Source: Microcyclospora pomicola
Taxonomy: Eukaryota > Ascomycota > Dothideomycetes > Capnodiales
Reading direction: 5' to 3'
DNA length: 64,000 nucleotides
Assembly (NCBI GenBank): GCA_002786065.1
Contig: NHNY01000003.1
Location: 1,178,001 to 1,242,000, forward strand
Made by a program: the position numbers and the translations under genes. Shown in pieces: positions 43,801 to 56,800 of this stretch (position 1 is its first letter; each line of letters begins with the position of its first letter). The notes under the pieces are model-generated. The model searched no databases, was not told where the DNA came from, and was given only the letters and a program-made list of their open reading frames with translations.

Positions 43801-46800
43801 GGACAAGAAGGACCCCGCCCGTGAGCTTGCACTCTCGTACCAAGCGACCGATGGCATCTGCGTTGGCCTTGCTAGGTCTGAGGGCGCGTGAGAAAGGCAT
43901 ATAGAAGACACGTCGATTGATCAAGCCTCCAATCTTTGCTGTCAGCATGTCTACCATTTGCTTTGATTGAGGCTTTGCAACGACGACTCGGACCAGCTTG
44001 GAGCCGTCTGCGAGAGCTACCGCAACCGTCGGTAAAATCAGGGATGATTTCCCTTCGCCCATGTTGAGCTGCAGAACTGTGTTTTGGGCAGGTCTGGGGT
44101 TCCTCATATGGCCAGCAATTTGCTCTTGCACCTCTCTAATAAGAACGCCGCTCTCCACTTCAAGCAAAAGACTGTTAGGGTATGCGAAAGGATCCCAGTT
44201 GACGTGACCTCTGTTCTGAAGTTCCTTGACGAGACCAACTGTGCTGCCAGAAGACACCACTTTTCCAAGACGCTCAGATCTTTGCAGCTCTGTCAGTGCT
44301 AGGGCATATTGTACGATCGCTTCCTTCCAAGGCTTGGTTAGCTTTGGCCATCTTGTCCAACTTAGCTGCTCGAGAAAGAATGTTGGAGATAGGCGAGGCC
44401 AGAGCTTTGCCGTCCATGCAGGCAATGATGCTTGGGTAAGGCCCTGGCTCGGAGATGTAGCTAAGAGTAAAGCCTGATAAACGGTGTCCACGTTCGTCTT
44501 ACAACGCTGGAAGTATGCATCGACAAACTGTGAATCGCACCCATGTACCTCGAGATCGTCTAAATCCGCCGCCTCTTCCAGATGCGCGGCACTGTCCTCA
44601 AGCATGCGCACATATCGCTTCTCATACTCTGAATGGGAGGCTGCAACACGAAGACTGTCGATCAGTTCCGAGAGCCGCAACCCTTGAGACTCTCGCTTCT
44701 TGCTGACGATCGATGGGCGAAATTCGGACGGGTTGATGAGATCGATTTGGGGTGCATCCCCAGAAAAGACATGCTGTATTGAGATGCTAGAGACATTCCC
44801 AACATTCACCAGGACTTCCTGCGTAGGCAGACGTGGAATATCGATCTTGGTGACTCCGAGTCCAGATATTAGACTTCCAATTTCTTGTAAATATCGGAAG
44901 AATCTGAGATTATCGTGCCAGCTTCGAAACTTTGGACGCACAACATTCATAACGTTGTCGACATTGATGTAAGACGAGACTTTCGTGAGGTGAGAAAGGT
45001 CGGGCTTGTTGGGATTTTCGCATGGCCACTGCGAGACGAGGTCGTTCACGATCGCTTGTACAATCCTGCTCGAATTCGTCTGGTAGCTTTGCTCCTTCCG
45101 GTGATTGTAGGCGTTCTTCTTCTCATATGCAGCTTTCGGCAAAGCGAAGTCAGGACTACTGCGCAATCCGAAGAGGGCATTCTGGACTGCCGCGCGTATC
45201 GACATGGAGTCGGCTGTCCGTCCAAGGGACGGTTGGCACATGGCTGCCAGAGGTGTTACGTCGAGTTGAGAAAGGTCACTTCTTGTAATGGACAAGGCCA
45301 AGATCTGCAACAGTGTTCTGTCAAGTTTAGCCTTCTTCGAAAACGTGAGCGTTGATAGCCATATCATCAGGGAGAACCGGTTTCCACGACGCCTCATACT
45401 TTGGATAATGGTAATCCAGAAAGGTAGAGGCAACTGAGGATCAGATAGGAGGGTAGCGTCATACTTGATCTTCGACAAGTCGAGCTCTTGACCCGAACCG
45501 AATATGGTGGGAACCTTCGAAAGTAAGTTCCAGACAGATTCGGCAATCTGGCCTGCCAATTGGGACTCGAGGTCTTGCTTCTGCTGGAAGACGAAGCCGG
45601 ACATCACGTAGGCATCAGAGAACTCGTCTGAGCCCACTCCGCGGTCTCGAGCCTGGTATAGCAGATCTTCCGAGGAAGTAAAGTCTTCCGCACCATAATC
45701 CGCTGTTCGAAACATTGCACTGCGGATATCCTCTCGTCGCACTAAGTCGGGCGAACTATCCTTTTCTTCCAAGGGTTCTATCGTTAAGTCTGGTGTGAAG
45801 ATACTTGCAGTCGTATCCGCTTGCTGCCACAGAGAATGAGCGGAAGCGAAGAAAGCTGCGTTTTGGGACAAAAAGCCAAGACAAGGAGACCAATAGACGG
45901 TCTGCATGACGCGGAGGTTCGCAGGATAGTATTTTCTGATAGGTGATAGAGCCGCAATTCTGTTCAGCATGGCTATGTTGTTATCGGATAGATTTTGGAA
46001 GGACTTCACAGCAGCAGACGAAAGTATAGTCAGGGCCTGCTCCACACCGGTCTTACTCGTCAGTGTGTCTGGCAGACAATGAGAGGTCAGAGCATGTAGA
46101 TATGCAATCATCAGCTTGCTCTGTATGCTGCCATTGTCGACGAGTCTCCCGAGTCGCTGATCAACGTCGAAAGTGTGGTAAGTCCCAAAGAGCGTTGATT
46201 TCGCAATGTCGACCTTGACGTGATTGTTATCACTGGTCTTGCTGAATGATACCGGTCCATCTAAGACGAGGAGTAGACGGCCACCGCGTGCATGCTTCAA
46301 CATGAGCATATTGTTCAGACCAATGAGGGTCCCCAAAGCTTGGTCCGGATCGATGACCATGTTCGGAAACTCTTTGCTTTGTACCTCTGTTTGGTTTGGC
46401 CAGACTTTGAAGCTAAGTTGTAACCCAGGTATCTCGACCTCTGTCACTCCACTCTTGGACTGGAAGCAAATATGAATATTGCTTGGATCTGCCAATGGCG
46501 AAAGCATGCCACACAACACGCTCGAAGTCTTGCTTGTCAGCGGAAGTAAAGCGACTCCGTCACTCCTGTTCCTCATCAGACACCAGATAGAATTTGCGTT
46601 AACTTTGGACAGTGCCCAATTCTCGGCACTCGACGTATCCCATGGTGTCTTGACAGGTCGCAGCTCTATCTTACCGGTGTTCACATTGTACCAATGTATG
46701 TAATCACCTACATATGCTGACGGGTACAGCGATCCAAGTAAGTGAGACGGAACGAGCTCGTAGAGCTCGTCCGCCCTGCTTGCCCGGACGACAAGGTGCC

Positions 46801-49800
46801 CAGAGTCTGCGACCAGGTCAAACTCGAGGCTAAACCCAGCAAATTGTCTCTTGCTGGCAAACTTCATTCCAGGTGATGTAGAGGGTACGACCTCCATAGC
46901 TGTGTTGCCAAAGAGGGTGCGGTACATTGGATGCGCTTCGTATTGAGGAGGTAAACGATTCAATGGCAAGCCGTTCACTAGCAGCTCACCATTGAGAATG
47001 TTGAGATGCACCGTCATTCCGTCACGCTCTGGACCAGCTTTTGTCGTCGTCACGAGCCAATGGCCTGACTTTGCCGCAACCCAAGAGCCACTTGGCACAT
47101 AGCTGGTGAAGGACTGTGAGACCGCGTCGTGAAGGGCTACGTGATTTCTGGTGAGAATATTGTAGCACCGGTGCAAAAGACGCGAGTGGCGTGGAAGTAA
47201 GTTAGTGATCATGGGATCTGACGAGCCCGACAGGACCAGTCTGCTTTCTTGCACGATGATTGTACATTGCACGAGAATTGACGCTGGAGCGGTTCTCGCT
47301 AGGACCTGTTCGAGGTGTGCGTTACTGATACTGTAAGATTCCACACAGACCAGAGCGGCCTCTCCCCGTTTCGAGAGATATTCTGTACGAGCGTCATCTG
47401 TGTCGACTCGTTGTGCTATGTTGTGCAGCTCTTTGATCCATTTCAAGGCAACCTGACGAGCGTCGCTCAGGAAGTTCAACGAGGCAGATTGGATCTCAAG
47501 CGACTCATTCAGAGACAGGAGCCGGGCTGCTATGCTGATAAGTAGGCTCAGTGCTGTCAGCGTTTCCCAATTCTCTTGAATCCGGTGAAGTGCTATCTTG
47601 AGCTCAGTAAGTAGCTTTCTTGCAAACCCTGTTTCGGAAAGATAGGTATGCCCGGCTCGAACGTTTGTATGAGCTGCTGGTCCAGCTTGAAAGACACACT
47701 GCAAAAAGATCAATGTCGTCTCTTGCTTTTTGAAGCTAACACTCGGAAAGCCTAGCTGGAGGAGTATGTTGAGCCATTGAAGACGATAGCCGCCGGCTAC
47801 GCTAGTCAAAGCTTTGTACTCCCGCAGCGTCATATGCTCAGGACAGTCTGATTGGCTTGCAATGACCGAGTTTGGCGTGCGGCCGTTGGGAGATTGTGCC
47901 GGACGCCAGATGAATTTCTCAAGTACGCTGGAACGTTTGGGAAGTTTGTAGGTGCACGCGAGTGGGATGGTCTCTGTGAATTGAAGTTCCCCTACAAAGC
48001 AACGGCGATCGTCGTCATAATACTTGTAGGCTAACCCGCATGGAACACAGACATCGCCAGGTGTAGCCGATGACACAGGATGAGTGTTTCGATGGGTCTG
48101 TGAATGCGGTTTGTCCTCTGAAAGTAGCACCAGACGTTGGGTTGTAGTCGCCTGGAAGTACGGCTGAGCTAGCTGGCGATCATTTGACAACGGGTAGAAT
48201 GCCCTGGCAGTAGCACCCACAGAGTAGCCAGCCTTGAGTATGTCGTGGACAAAGTACATCGTGGTGTTGCGCCAAGCAGCAATGAACTGTGGAACTTGCA
48301 ATTCGAAAACAATCACCTTTTGCGCGGTGATGTCAACGGGCAGAGGCCATTCATGGATGCTGATCTTCATTTCGCGTGCCTTGGAAGCACACGCACATCT
48401 GTTACACGATGGCTCATGCGTCGTGGTCTCGACATCTTCGCCATCCTCGTCTTCTGTGGTGACCGTGCGGAAATCGCAGCTGCTTTCATTGTATTGCTTC
48501 ATCAATTGATCGTATGCAGCCTTCAGTTGGTGCAGCTCTGCCAGTTTCTTTTGCTTGTTCAACTCAGCCTGCCGCAGGATCTTCTCAAGAAGGCTTTGAT
48601 GGGCCGAGGATTTATCGACGTATTGGACGGGGAAACTATCAGACCCTCGTACATGCATAAAAACATGAGAGGCTGAATACGTCGCGTTGGCCCTGCGGGT
48701 GTTGTGATACTGCTCGATGTTGCTGAGTGCTTGCATTTGAGATCTGGAACACAGTCATATGTCAGAAAAGCTCATGATTGCATTGATGCAGCGGTCAACT
48801 TACTTGGTGGGGAGTAGCAGGTTCTGCACGAAGTCAAGGGAGAGTGCCGGCTCGTATTGAGCAAGCAGCGGACATAAAGCCACGGCTGATGCATCACATG
48901 CTGACCACAGCTGCATAAGTGTAAGTAGCATCAACGAGGTGTCCTCTGGCTTTCCAGCATACTGCTCGACAGCCATGCCATGATAGCTTTTGATCAAGGA
49001 CTGAAGCTTTGAGCAGGTGTTGGTATTCGACCGGTTTCGGTCCATCCACTGGTCTAGGTGAGAGAAAACCCATGCCTCGAAGTTGTATAGATTGTACTCC
49101 GTGTAGTCACGCTTGCGAGCATCAGCAAGGCTCGGAAGGTCTTCGGGTCCAAGGTTCAACAGCCCGGTGCTTGGGCGGAAGTCAGTCGGTCCTGCGTTCG
49201 GCAACCGTGCCTTGATTCTTCGTAGGTATTCGTCTAGAGCAGGAATGGATATTCGGCTATCACTGGCGCAGTCCAGAGATGAGAGTTGTGACATGTCGAT
49301 GCTTCTGGCGCGTTGCAGACTTGACCAGCGGTCCTCTAAGTCATGAGTAATCGTCTCTAGATTCCGTTGAACATATTTCAATATCGGCTGTTCACACGAG
49401 GAACCCAGCTTCATCAAGCGCCGAGCAATCTTTGCGTTCGCGACAAAGGTCAAGTCGCTCGAAAGGCCTGGCTGAGCGTGTAACTGCATGAGCACACGGC
49501 TCGTGAACTGAACCATGAAGTTCTTGTACAGCTTGCGACCGTGGACGTAGTCCTTGGACGAACGCGAGAAGGTGATCTGCAGGGACACTCGGAGCAGGAG
49601 CCAAAATGGTGAACGGCGCCAAGGAAAACGAGCACTGCTCCACAGCACCTCCTCTCGAGTATTCTTTGCCAATCCTGGAGAGACGACCGGGCGACCAGCC
49701 CCAAGTAGGAATGCCATGAATAGCTCAGTGACAAGAGCGGGGTTGGTTGTGTCGCGATATTCATCTACTGCTACGTTGCTCTTACGTACTTGCGGCTGCA

Positions 49801-50344
49801 TGCCTTCAGCTTCCTGACGGCTCATTTGTGCAAGCGTGTGCGCGACAGCAGCTTGAAACCCATGCTCTTCGAAAGTCGAAGTCTTGATTTCCGCCGTGCA
49901 CCCAGGGAATCGTCGCTGGAGTCGTCCCGTTGTTGAGTACACTGCGGAGTTCTGCGGTGCTAATTCGAACACCTCGAAATGAATGGCTTCTTCAGTCTTA
50001 CTGATCAGCACGCCAGCATTTTGCTCGTGAATATGAAGAACGAGTGGATGTCCGCGCTTGACGACCTGATTCAGGAGTCCGAGCAGCTTTTTCTCGTTGA
50101 CGCAACCGTTAGCAGTATGAGCCTGTCGACTGCTGATGATCATGTTGCAGGCGGCGTCAATGGATTTGAACTCTTCGGGTAATTGTAGCTTCATTGCCTT
50201 CAACGCTTCGAGCGTGAGTTGCATTAGCTTGTCGTCACTACCGGGAAGAGCATCATCCTTCTGAGGAAGCTGCGGAGGAAGGTAAATGTGATGGACGAGG
50301 TATTCACGAAAGCGTACGTCTGTGGTCAGGGCCGTAGACGCCAT
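40854..50344 (-). CDS. Giant DUF3638/DUF3645-type protein with NTPase motifs
   Basis: Exons 50344-48804, 48743-42211, 42151-40854; 3123 aa. Both introns have consensus ends (GTAAGT...CCAG, GTATGC...CTAG) and the frame holds throughout. The N-terminal 2000 residues are mostly helical, with no familiar enzyme domain. Near residue 2073 comes a Walker A-like loop (NMGEGKSSLILP) followed by VVVAKPQSKQM. Near residue 2655 is FLDESHTRGIDLRLP, which looks like a DEAH-type Walker B, then VKDRLVQACMRLRKLGKGQ. These blocks are those of the fungal DUF3638 and DUF3645 families. Helicase-like ATPase activity is an inference, the cellular role unknown. It is the largest gene here and shows no sign of decay. 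Confidence 0.9.
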
Positions 50345-51115
50345 CTTCCACGATTGACCAGGCTATGCAGAGAGAATCGAGGGCGAAGTAGCTCGTGCAA
50401 TAAACCGGAGGCTGGAGTTGTGTTCTGGAAGCTGTGCTAGCTCGACCAAAAGCTTGTGGCAACGAGATGGATGAGGAATGAGGACGGAGCTGTGTGAGGA
50501 TCTGGAGGATTCAGCGTTGTGGGTTGCTTTTGTAAGCCAGGCAGCAGATTCCAACAGCCAGGCAAACAATCAATAGCAGGATGGCATGTGAAAGTGGCCG
50601 AACCCTAACTGGCAAACAGCCAAGCTTTAGACGAGAAGAATCTGTCTGTCTCAGTTTCGCACCTACTATAATTTCTCTTTCGGCTTCTCACCGTGCATGA
50701 TGCAAGCCTTTGGCTCTGATTGTGCTTGCTTGTGCCCCAACTTTGTTCGATGTTGGTGTCCTGGCCGGGAGGCCGGGATAGGACTCACATAGTGTCACAC
50801 AGTACACATGATTGGAGGGACGCTTTATTGGAGAAGCATCGCATATGTGTGATCGAGAGACATGCGTGTTTCCGTGGGTCAGTAATCAACCGTGATCGTC
50901 ATTCTCAGCTTCCCATGCCAAACGCCGTGGCATGGGATTGATCATGTTTGCGAAGAATTTGAGACTCGCAAGGCACACGAGAGACGACATCGCGACCAGT
51001 ATGAGTATGCATCTGCCACAAGGAATGTGAGTCCTCCTACATAGATCCATTGACATGATCAGACTATGATGTTCTCGGGCCAGAGAGTGAAGTGAAGTGA
51101 TGTCCGGCGCTTAAG
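50345..51115. other. Intergenic
   Basis: Promoter of the giant gene and 3' flank of the small membrane-protein gene. Frames without domains; no RNA gene recognised. Confidence 0.4.
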
Positions 51116-51768
51116 TCATGACGCGCGAGCACGGCCCGAGCACGCGCCTAGCCGCGGCAATTGAACCCGCGGATGACTGCGACATATCGATTGAAATTGC
51201 ACGTAGGCCAGGTAGAAAGGACGGCCTGCTTGGCTAGCAGTCCGCAGCACGTCGGCTTCTCGAAAGAGCTTCGGAGCCCGGACATGAATCATATCACGGG
51301 TGTTGACGGCGCCCAGAGGCTTGATGGAAACACAACGGTTGACCAGAATTACAATAGCCAGTGGTACGGTCAGAGCGATTGGAAAGAAGCACCCCACACC
51401 CTTTGCATTACTCTCTGCTTGAACTGCACCCTTAAATCAGCGCAAGTCCCATTGTCAACTTGCAGAATGCCTTTCGGGAAGGCTTCCGGAAGTGCAAATG
51501 TCTGCTTTACCGAGAGCGACGGCCGGAGAGTAGGACTATAGCTGACGATGCTGAGAATGAACTTTGCCAGCACTGCCAATGCCAAATTCCAGCACTTGGT
51601 GGAAGCTAAGTGGTTTGGTGATCTTGGAAGGATGAGCTGAGTCGATCGTCCACCGTTGGTGTGGACTCTCCTAACGTGTTGTTGGACTTGAGCGTAAATC
51701 CACAGGATCGCTGATGCTACAGTGCTCGATAGCAAAGTCAGAACCACAAACAGCTGTCCCATCTTCAA
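51116..51768 (-). CDS. Small multi-pass membrane protein (putative)
   Basis: Two exons, 51768-51511 and 51430-51116, 190 aa. The intron (80 nt) has GTAAAG, a GCTGAT branch-like site and TTAAG. Joined, the frame runs RPSLS to GAVQAESNAKGVGCFFPIAL, which reads as one membrane protein. Three hydrophobic segments: residues about 5-24 (LFVVLTLLSSTVASAILWIY), 63-76 (WNLALAVLAKFILS) and 102-118 (FFPIALTVPLAIVILVN). After PLGAVNTRDMIHVRAPK the tail loses obvious structure, so a further intron near the end is possible. Family not firmly recognised. Divergent from the GDSL esterase gene. Confidence 0.55.
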
Positions 51769-52092
51769 TTGATAGCAGCGTGCCTCTCATTGACTCTCAT
51801 TGACTCTGGCTGATGATTGTTTGGATGATTTCTGCACACTGGAGAGGAGCATGAATTGAGCCAAGACTTATGGCCAGGCAGTCTAGCACCGGACCGCCAC
51901 ACGCAATCCCAAAGACCCCTTGTCAGTGCTCGTCCACACGTATGTCCTTTATGGAGCATTCGCTCATACGACGACAGATATGTATTTCAATTGGAGCAGT
52001 AGAGTGGGAAGGTCAATTGTATTGCTCTGCGCGTAATGCTAGCACCCTCCCAAACACGCCCGAATTGTCTCTGATCTTCATGTAGAATCGCG
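51769..52092. other. Divergent region with unresolved 5' exon of the esterase
   Basis: Holds the promoters of both neighbours and probably the first exon of the GDSL gene, which I could not fix. A tandem duplication (GACTCTCATTGACTCTC-like, 51783-51805) is visible. Confidence 0.4.
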
Positions 52093-53158
52093 GTGACAGG
52101 CCTGTTTTATTTGGCGACCTCCCCTCGGACAGACCTGACCAGCAGCTTGAGGCTATCAACGAATTGGCCGGTAAGACATCACCATTTCGGAAAAGGCACG
52201 CATTGGCCGGGCTGGTCTGGCATTCAGCATATCATTGCTTTTGGAGATTCGTACACTACTACCTCGTTCAATCACACGCATGCCCAGCCCTCGCCTGCAA
52301 ATCCGTTCGGGAATCCTGAGTACCCCGGCATCACATCAAGCCTGGGTCCGAATTGGTTGACTTACCTTACGCTCGAACGTAATCGTTCTTACATCGAGAC
52401 CATCAACCTGAGTTTTGGCGGTGCCACATTGGACTACTTTCTGATTGCTCCCCATGTCCATTTCGTCAGGAGCGTCAAGTACCAGATCCAAAAGTGGTAT
52501 CAGCCGAAGTATTCTTCCCAGGATCTGTTCCCCTGGAAGTCCGACGACACCCTGATGCCAGTCTGGGTAGGAATCAACGATATTGGAAACACTAAACGAG
52601 GGGATGATTCGGTGTTCGAGTCGGTGTTCCATGAATATGCGGCTCTGATGGATGAGCTCTATCAAACTGGAGCTCGTAACTTTCTTCTGATCACCGTTCC
52701 GCCATTCCATCGAGCGCCTAAGATCACGGAAAGATTCCCGGAAGATGCGGATATGCTTGAGGGAAGAATTCATGATTGGAACAGAAATGTTACCACACTG
52801 GCCGAGAATCTGGCGGCAGGCCATCCCGATGTCAAGGCGTTCGTATTTGACACCTTCGGCATCTGGTCGCGAGTCCTGGACAACTTCAGCGCATATCCAG
52901 AAACTTCCAAATACAAGGCACTTGGATACTGCCTAGGGTGTGAGTCAAACTCCTTGCTTCGCTATTTCCTGCAGTAGCTTACTTCCAACAGATCTCTTCG
53001 GTCAAGCAGATAACATGTTCGCTTCGAGCGAAAACTGCGAGCATAGTCTCGACCAGCTGTTCTGGATGGATGATCTACACCCTACCTTCAGGATACATGA
53101 GCTAACCGCGCGGCTGATATCGGAGTTCCTAGAAAGCGTACCCGCAAGCATTGGATAA
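52093..53158 (+). CDS. GDSL/SGNH-family carbohydrate esterase-like protein
   Basis: The 3' structure is clear: an exon ending at 52939 (GTGAGT donor) and a last exon 52992-53158. The 5' end is not: 52093 is only where the open frame can be followed from, there is no suitable ATG, and an upstream exon with a signal peptide is likely. SGNH blocks: AFGDSYTTT (nucleophile Ser), FGGATLD (Gly), GINDIGN (Asn) and DDLHPTFRIHEL (catalytic Asp and His). HWPGWSGIQHIIAFGDSY resembles fungal secreted esterases of the acetyl-esterase (CE16-like) group. Likely a secreted hydrolase acting on acetylated polysaccharide or an ester; substrate is an inference. Confidence 0.75.
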
Positions 53159-53811
53159 GATAGATGAACCAATCCTGCTTCAGACGCGAAGTGCCAATCT
53201 CTTTCTGGAAGCAGCAGATGCCACTCATACATGTTTGTAGATGAGTGCAGAAGATGTCACAATTGAACAGGCTCGAACGGTCCACGGGAAATGGGCGTCA
53301 AAGATGAAAGCATCTGTGTACACTACCTTACTATTGACAGTATCAGACCACGAAGGATAATTCTCCATAAAACAACATGCACAACATGCATAGATATGGT
53401 ATTATAAGAGACTGAGGAGTTTCAATGAAGAGCGCTCGTCCCTGATGCCAATAGTACAACCGTCTAGGCTGCCGAAATGTTTCTGTGACATGGATCGATT
53501 GATGAACGTATCGTCTTCTCGGCTTTCTACTGCTATATACATAGCTTTGGGGACCACCAACGAGCTTCACTTTTCGGAATACATCCTTGCTGCTGAGTAA
53601 GAGATGGTTCTATCATTGTTAAGACATGTCGAACGACAATTTGATGGTTCGAGCTCTAGAAGAGATTCCGTGGATGACAGGACTCTCTGCTGGTCTCTAG
53701 ATTGTGCTGCTTGTTTCACGTATGGTCGTCTAATAACGCGCACGTCTGCTGAAGGAAGCAAAGATCAAGGCATCATCAGTGACTGTTACGAGTTCTGTCC
53801 ATATCTACAGC
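53159..53811. other. Convergent intergenic region
   Basis: 3' flanks of the esterase and the LeuRS gene. No gene or repeat recognised. Confidence 0.4.
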
Positions 53812-56800
53812 TTACACATTCTCGAAGTAGAACGTAGGTTGTCCCGGTACAGCGTTTTCCGCCGAAGGAGGTAACTCGCTCCGCTCCTCGTCCACCTTGA
53901 CTCCCTCGGTGCCTCCCACGACCTTACCCTTCTTGCCACCAGATTCCATGTCGACCACGACAAGCTGTACTGTGTCGCACTTCTGTATGGTCTGTTTCAA
54001 GCCCGGGACCATTTCCTGCAGAACCGTGACTTCATCAAACGCCAGCTTTCGCTCAAAGACCGTGTCAGGAGAGACGCCTGTCTCCAACGATTTCTTGAGA
54101 GCCTGCACGAACGGCATGGCTCGCTTCGACTCTGCCTTGGGGATTGCTTTGGAAACACCACCGACATCCAGCTTCATGTCCGAGAAATTCTGGCGGACAA
54201 TGTCGATGATGCTGTCCTGCCATGCGGGGTAAGAGAGTGCACAGAAGATAGTGAGCTTCTTTCCCTTCTTGGGGTCGTACGAAGTCTGCTTGCCCTTTTG
54301 CATCTTCTTGAGTTGCGCACCCTCGGCCGAGGTGATATTGCTGCTTGTGGTGCGTACATAATCACGTGCAGCCGTGAGCTCCGGCTTCTGCTCCGGTGCG
54401 GTAGGGAACCTGGCGTTCTGAACGGTGTGATCCTTCTTGAGAACTTCAAGCCAGATATGTTCTGACCAGTGGGGTGCAACGACGGCGATCAGCAAGGCTT
54501 GAAGCTCGATATACCGCTGCACGCAGTCGCTGTGCATTCCAACACCTGCGGCCTTGGTTGCTTCGCGGTAGAAGTCTCGTGCACCAAGGAAGTCGTACAA
54601 TCCAGATTTGATGGCTGCCTTAAAGTTCAGACCGTCATACTCGCTCACAGCAATTTTAACAAGACCGTTGAGCTCGTTATCGAAAGTCTCGTCCCAGAAG
54701 ATCTTGGATCCGGTTCGCAGGATGGAGTCGTTGTTCTTGTGCCTCTCATTTTCCTTCACCTGGGCGTACGTCTCGCCTTCTTTAAGCAGACGTGCATCGT
54801 GAGTGACTGACTCGCACCATTGCCTCAGCTCGTACATTCGTAAAATGTTACTGTTGGCCACGGTCTCATCAAAGTTGGCATCTTCGATGCTGTCACCTGC
54901 GTCTGCCATGGCAATGCGCGCAGCATCAGCCCCGAATTTTGAGGTCGCATCGTTCAGTGTTAGAAAGTTGCCAGTAGATTTCGACATCTTCTCACCATTG
55001 AGCAAGAGATGGCCATTGATGCGGAACGCGCGAGGCCAGTACTCTGGCTTGAAAAGCGCAATGTGCACATAAAGGCAGAATGTCAAATGATTTTGGATCA
55101 GGTCCTTACCCGATACTCTAAGGTCCAGCGGGTACCAGTACTCAAACTCGCGTCTCATCCGCTGCAGCGTTTCGTGCTTGATCGTCGTTTCGGCGGGAAT
55201 TTTATCGGTGCGGCAGAAAAGATAGTCCCAGATGTCGTCACTCATCTCTTCTGCTCCAATGTTCGCGGAGCCGCGTTCTTTCCCGAAAATATCTTTATGC
55301 AGGAAATGCGCAAAGGTGTAATATGCCATATAGACTGTGCTGTCCGAGAGACTTTCCACTAGCTGTGATTTATCCCAGGGAAGCTTGGTTCCCAGTCCGT
55401 AGGATCGCGCACATGCCCACTGTGCCAACCAGAAAAGCACCTGCTCGAAGGCGTTCTTGCTGTCGGTCGAGAACGTGTTGAGGCCTTCACCGTCCTCGTT
55501 CCTGACGTGTTCGAGGACTTTCGGCTGCCACTCTGCATCGCCGCTCTTCTCCGGGGTACCGTAATTCATGAACCATTGGTCAAGGTGTCCTGCCACGCAC
55601 TCATCGCCAGACCGGCTCATTACAAGGCCATCGGGCTCTGCGTACGCGAATGCTTCACCTGCGTCTAGCAGCTGCTGCCTGACGAGCGGCTTGGCCTCCT
55701 CGACAGACTTTCCAGCAAAATCGCCGAAAATCATTTTACCCTTGTAGAAGCCCTCCTTGTATGCCAAGTCCTTTGCTTCCGCTAGCTGCTTCGCATCCTT
55801 CGGGCTGTTGATCTTCATCGTTTCAACAAGGTATTTTGCCGTGAGATTGCCATAGGTAGGTGTCTCGATGATGGGAAGGATCTCTAGCTCGGCCCATTCC
55901 TTCTTGATCTTGTAGTAATCGGCCTTCTTCGCCAAGTCCAGCATCGTGGCGTAATCGTCTGGTGAATCCGAAGGCACTGAAGTGACAACGCCAGTACCTT
56001 TGCTCGCCTTTACTGTTTCCATCGGTAGAATTCGGATACCGTCTTTGTGCACAGATAACGGCGCGTTGACCAAGGTACCAACAACGTCAGATCCCTTCAA
56101 GTCGGCCACCTTAGGGAATTCTCCCCATGTGGAAAAGATACTTTGGTATGCCATGTTTCGTGCGGCGCGATCCGAGATGAAGTAGTATTCTGACCCCTTC
56201 TTGACCTCGTAGATACCATAGTCGATGGTTGGTCCAACGAAACAACTGTTCTGGCCGTACATGGTCTCTGGCCTCAAGGTAGCTGGCACAAAATAAACAT
56301 TCGCACCCTCAGGGATCTTGCCTTCAATTTTGTCCTTCGCTCCATCGGCCCACTCCTTGACCTTCAACTTCAAAGCCGTGTACTCTTGTACACCGACACC
56401 CTCGCCCGAACTTCTGTCGTGATCCATACATGCTTGGCCGTCCTTTGGACTGTAGACAGTATATCGCTTACCAAACCTGATTTTGCCTAGCTCCTTCAGA
56501 CGATTCATCTGCCATCGGACAAACGCATCATAATATGGATTAGCATCGGTTGTGACGAAGCTGCGGCGCCAATCAACACGACACCCGAGGTTTGTCAAGT
56601 CTAGCTTGCAGAGGGGTGGGAAGAACTCAAGCCAATGTTGGGGATCGGCGAAGTGGTGGATCTCCTCGATTGGTATACCGAGCGCCAACATGATCTGGAA
56701 TTGATACTTCAAAGCCACATTCGTCTTGGCAGCAGCTTTGCTCTTCTTTGCGCCGAACTTGGTGATGTCCGTCTTGGTTGTCTCTTGCGTTGGTGCTGGC

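Noticed and set aside
51145-51185. tRNA T-arm-like sequence (GGGTTCAATT on the minus strand)
   Set aside because: The stem does not pair fully, no A box or acceptor stem fits, and it lies in the tail of the putative membrane-protein gene.
53640-53665. B-box-like GGTTCGAGCTC
   Set aside because: No A box upstream at the right distance and no cloverleaf.
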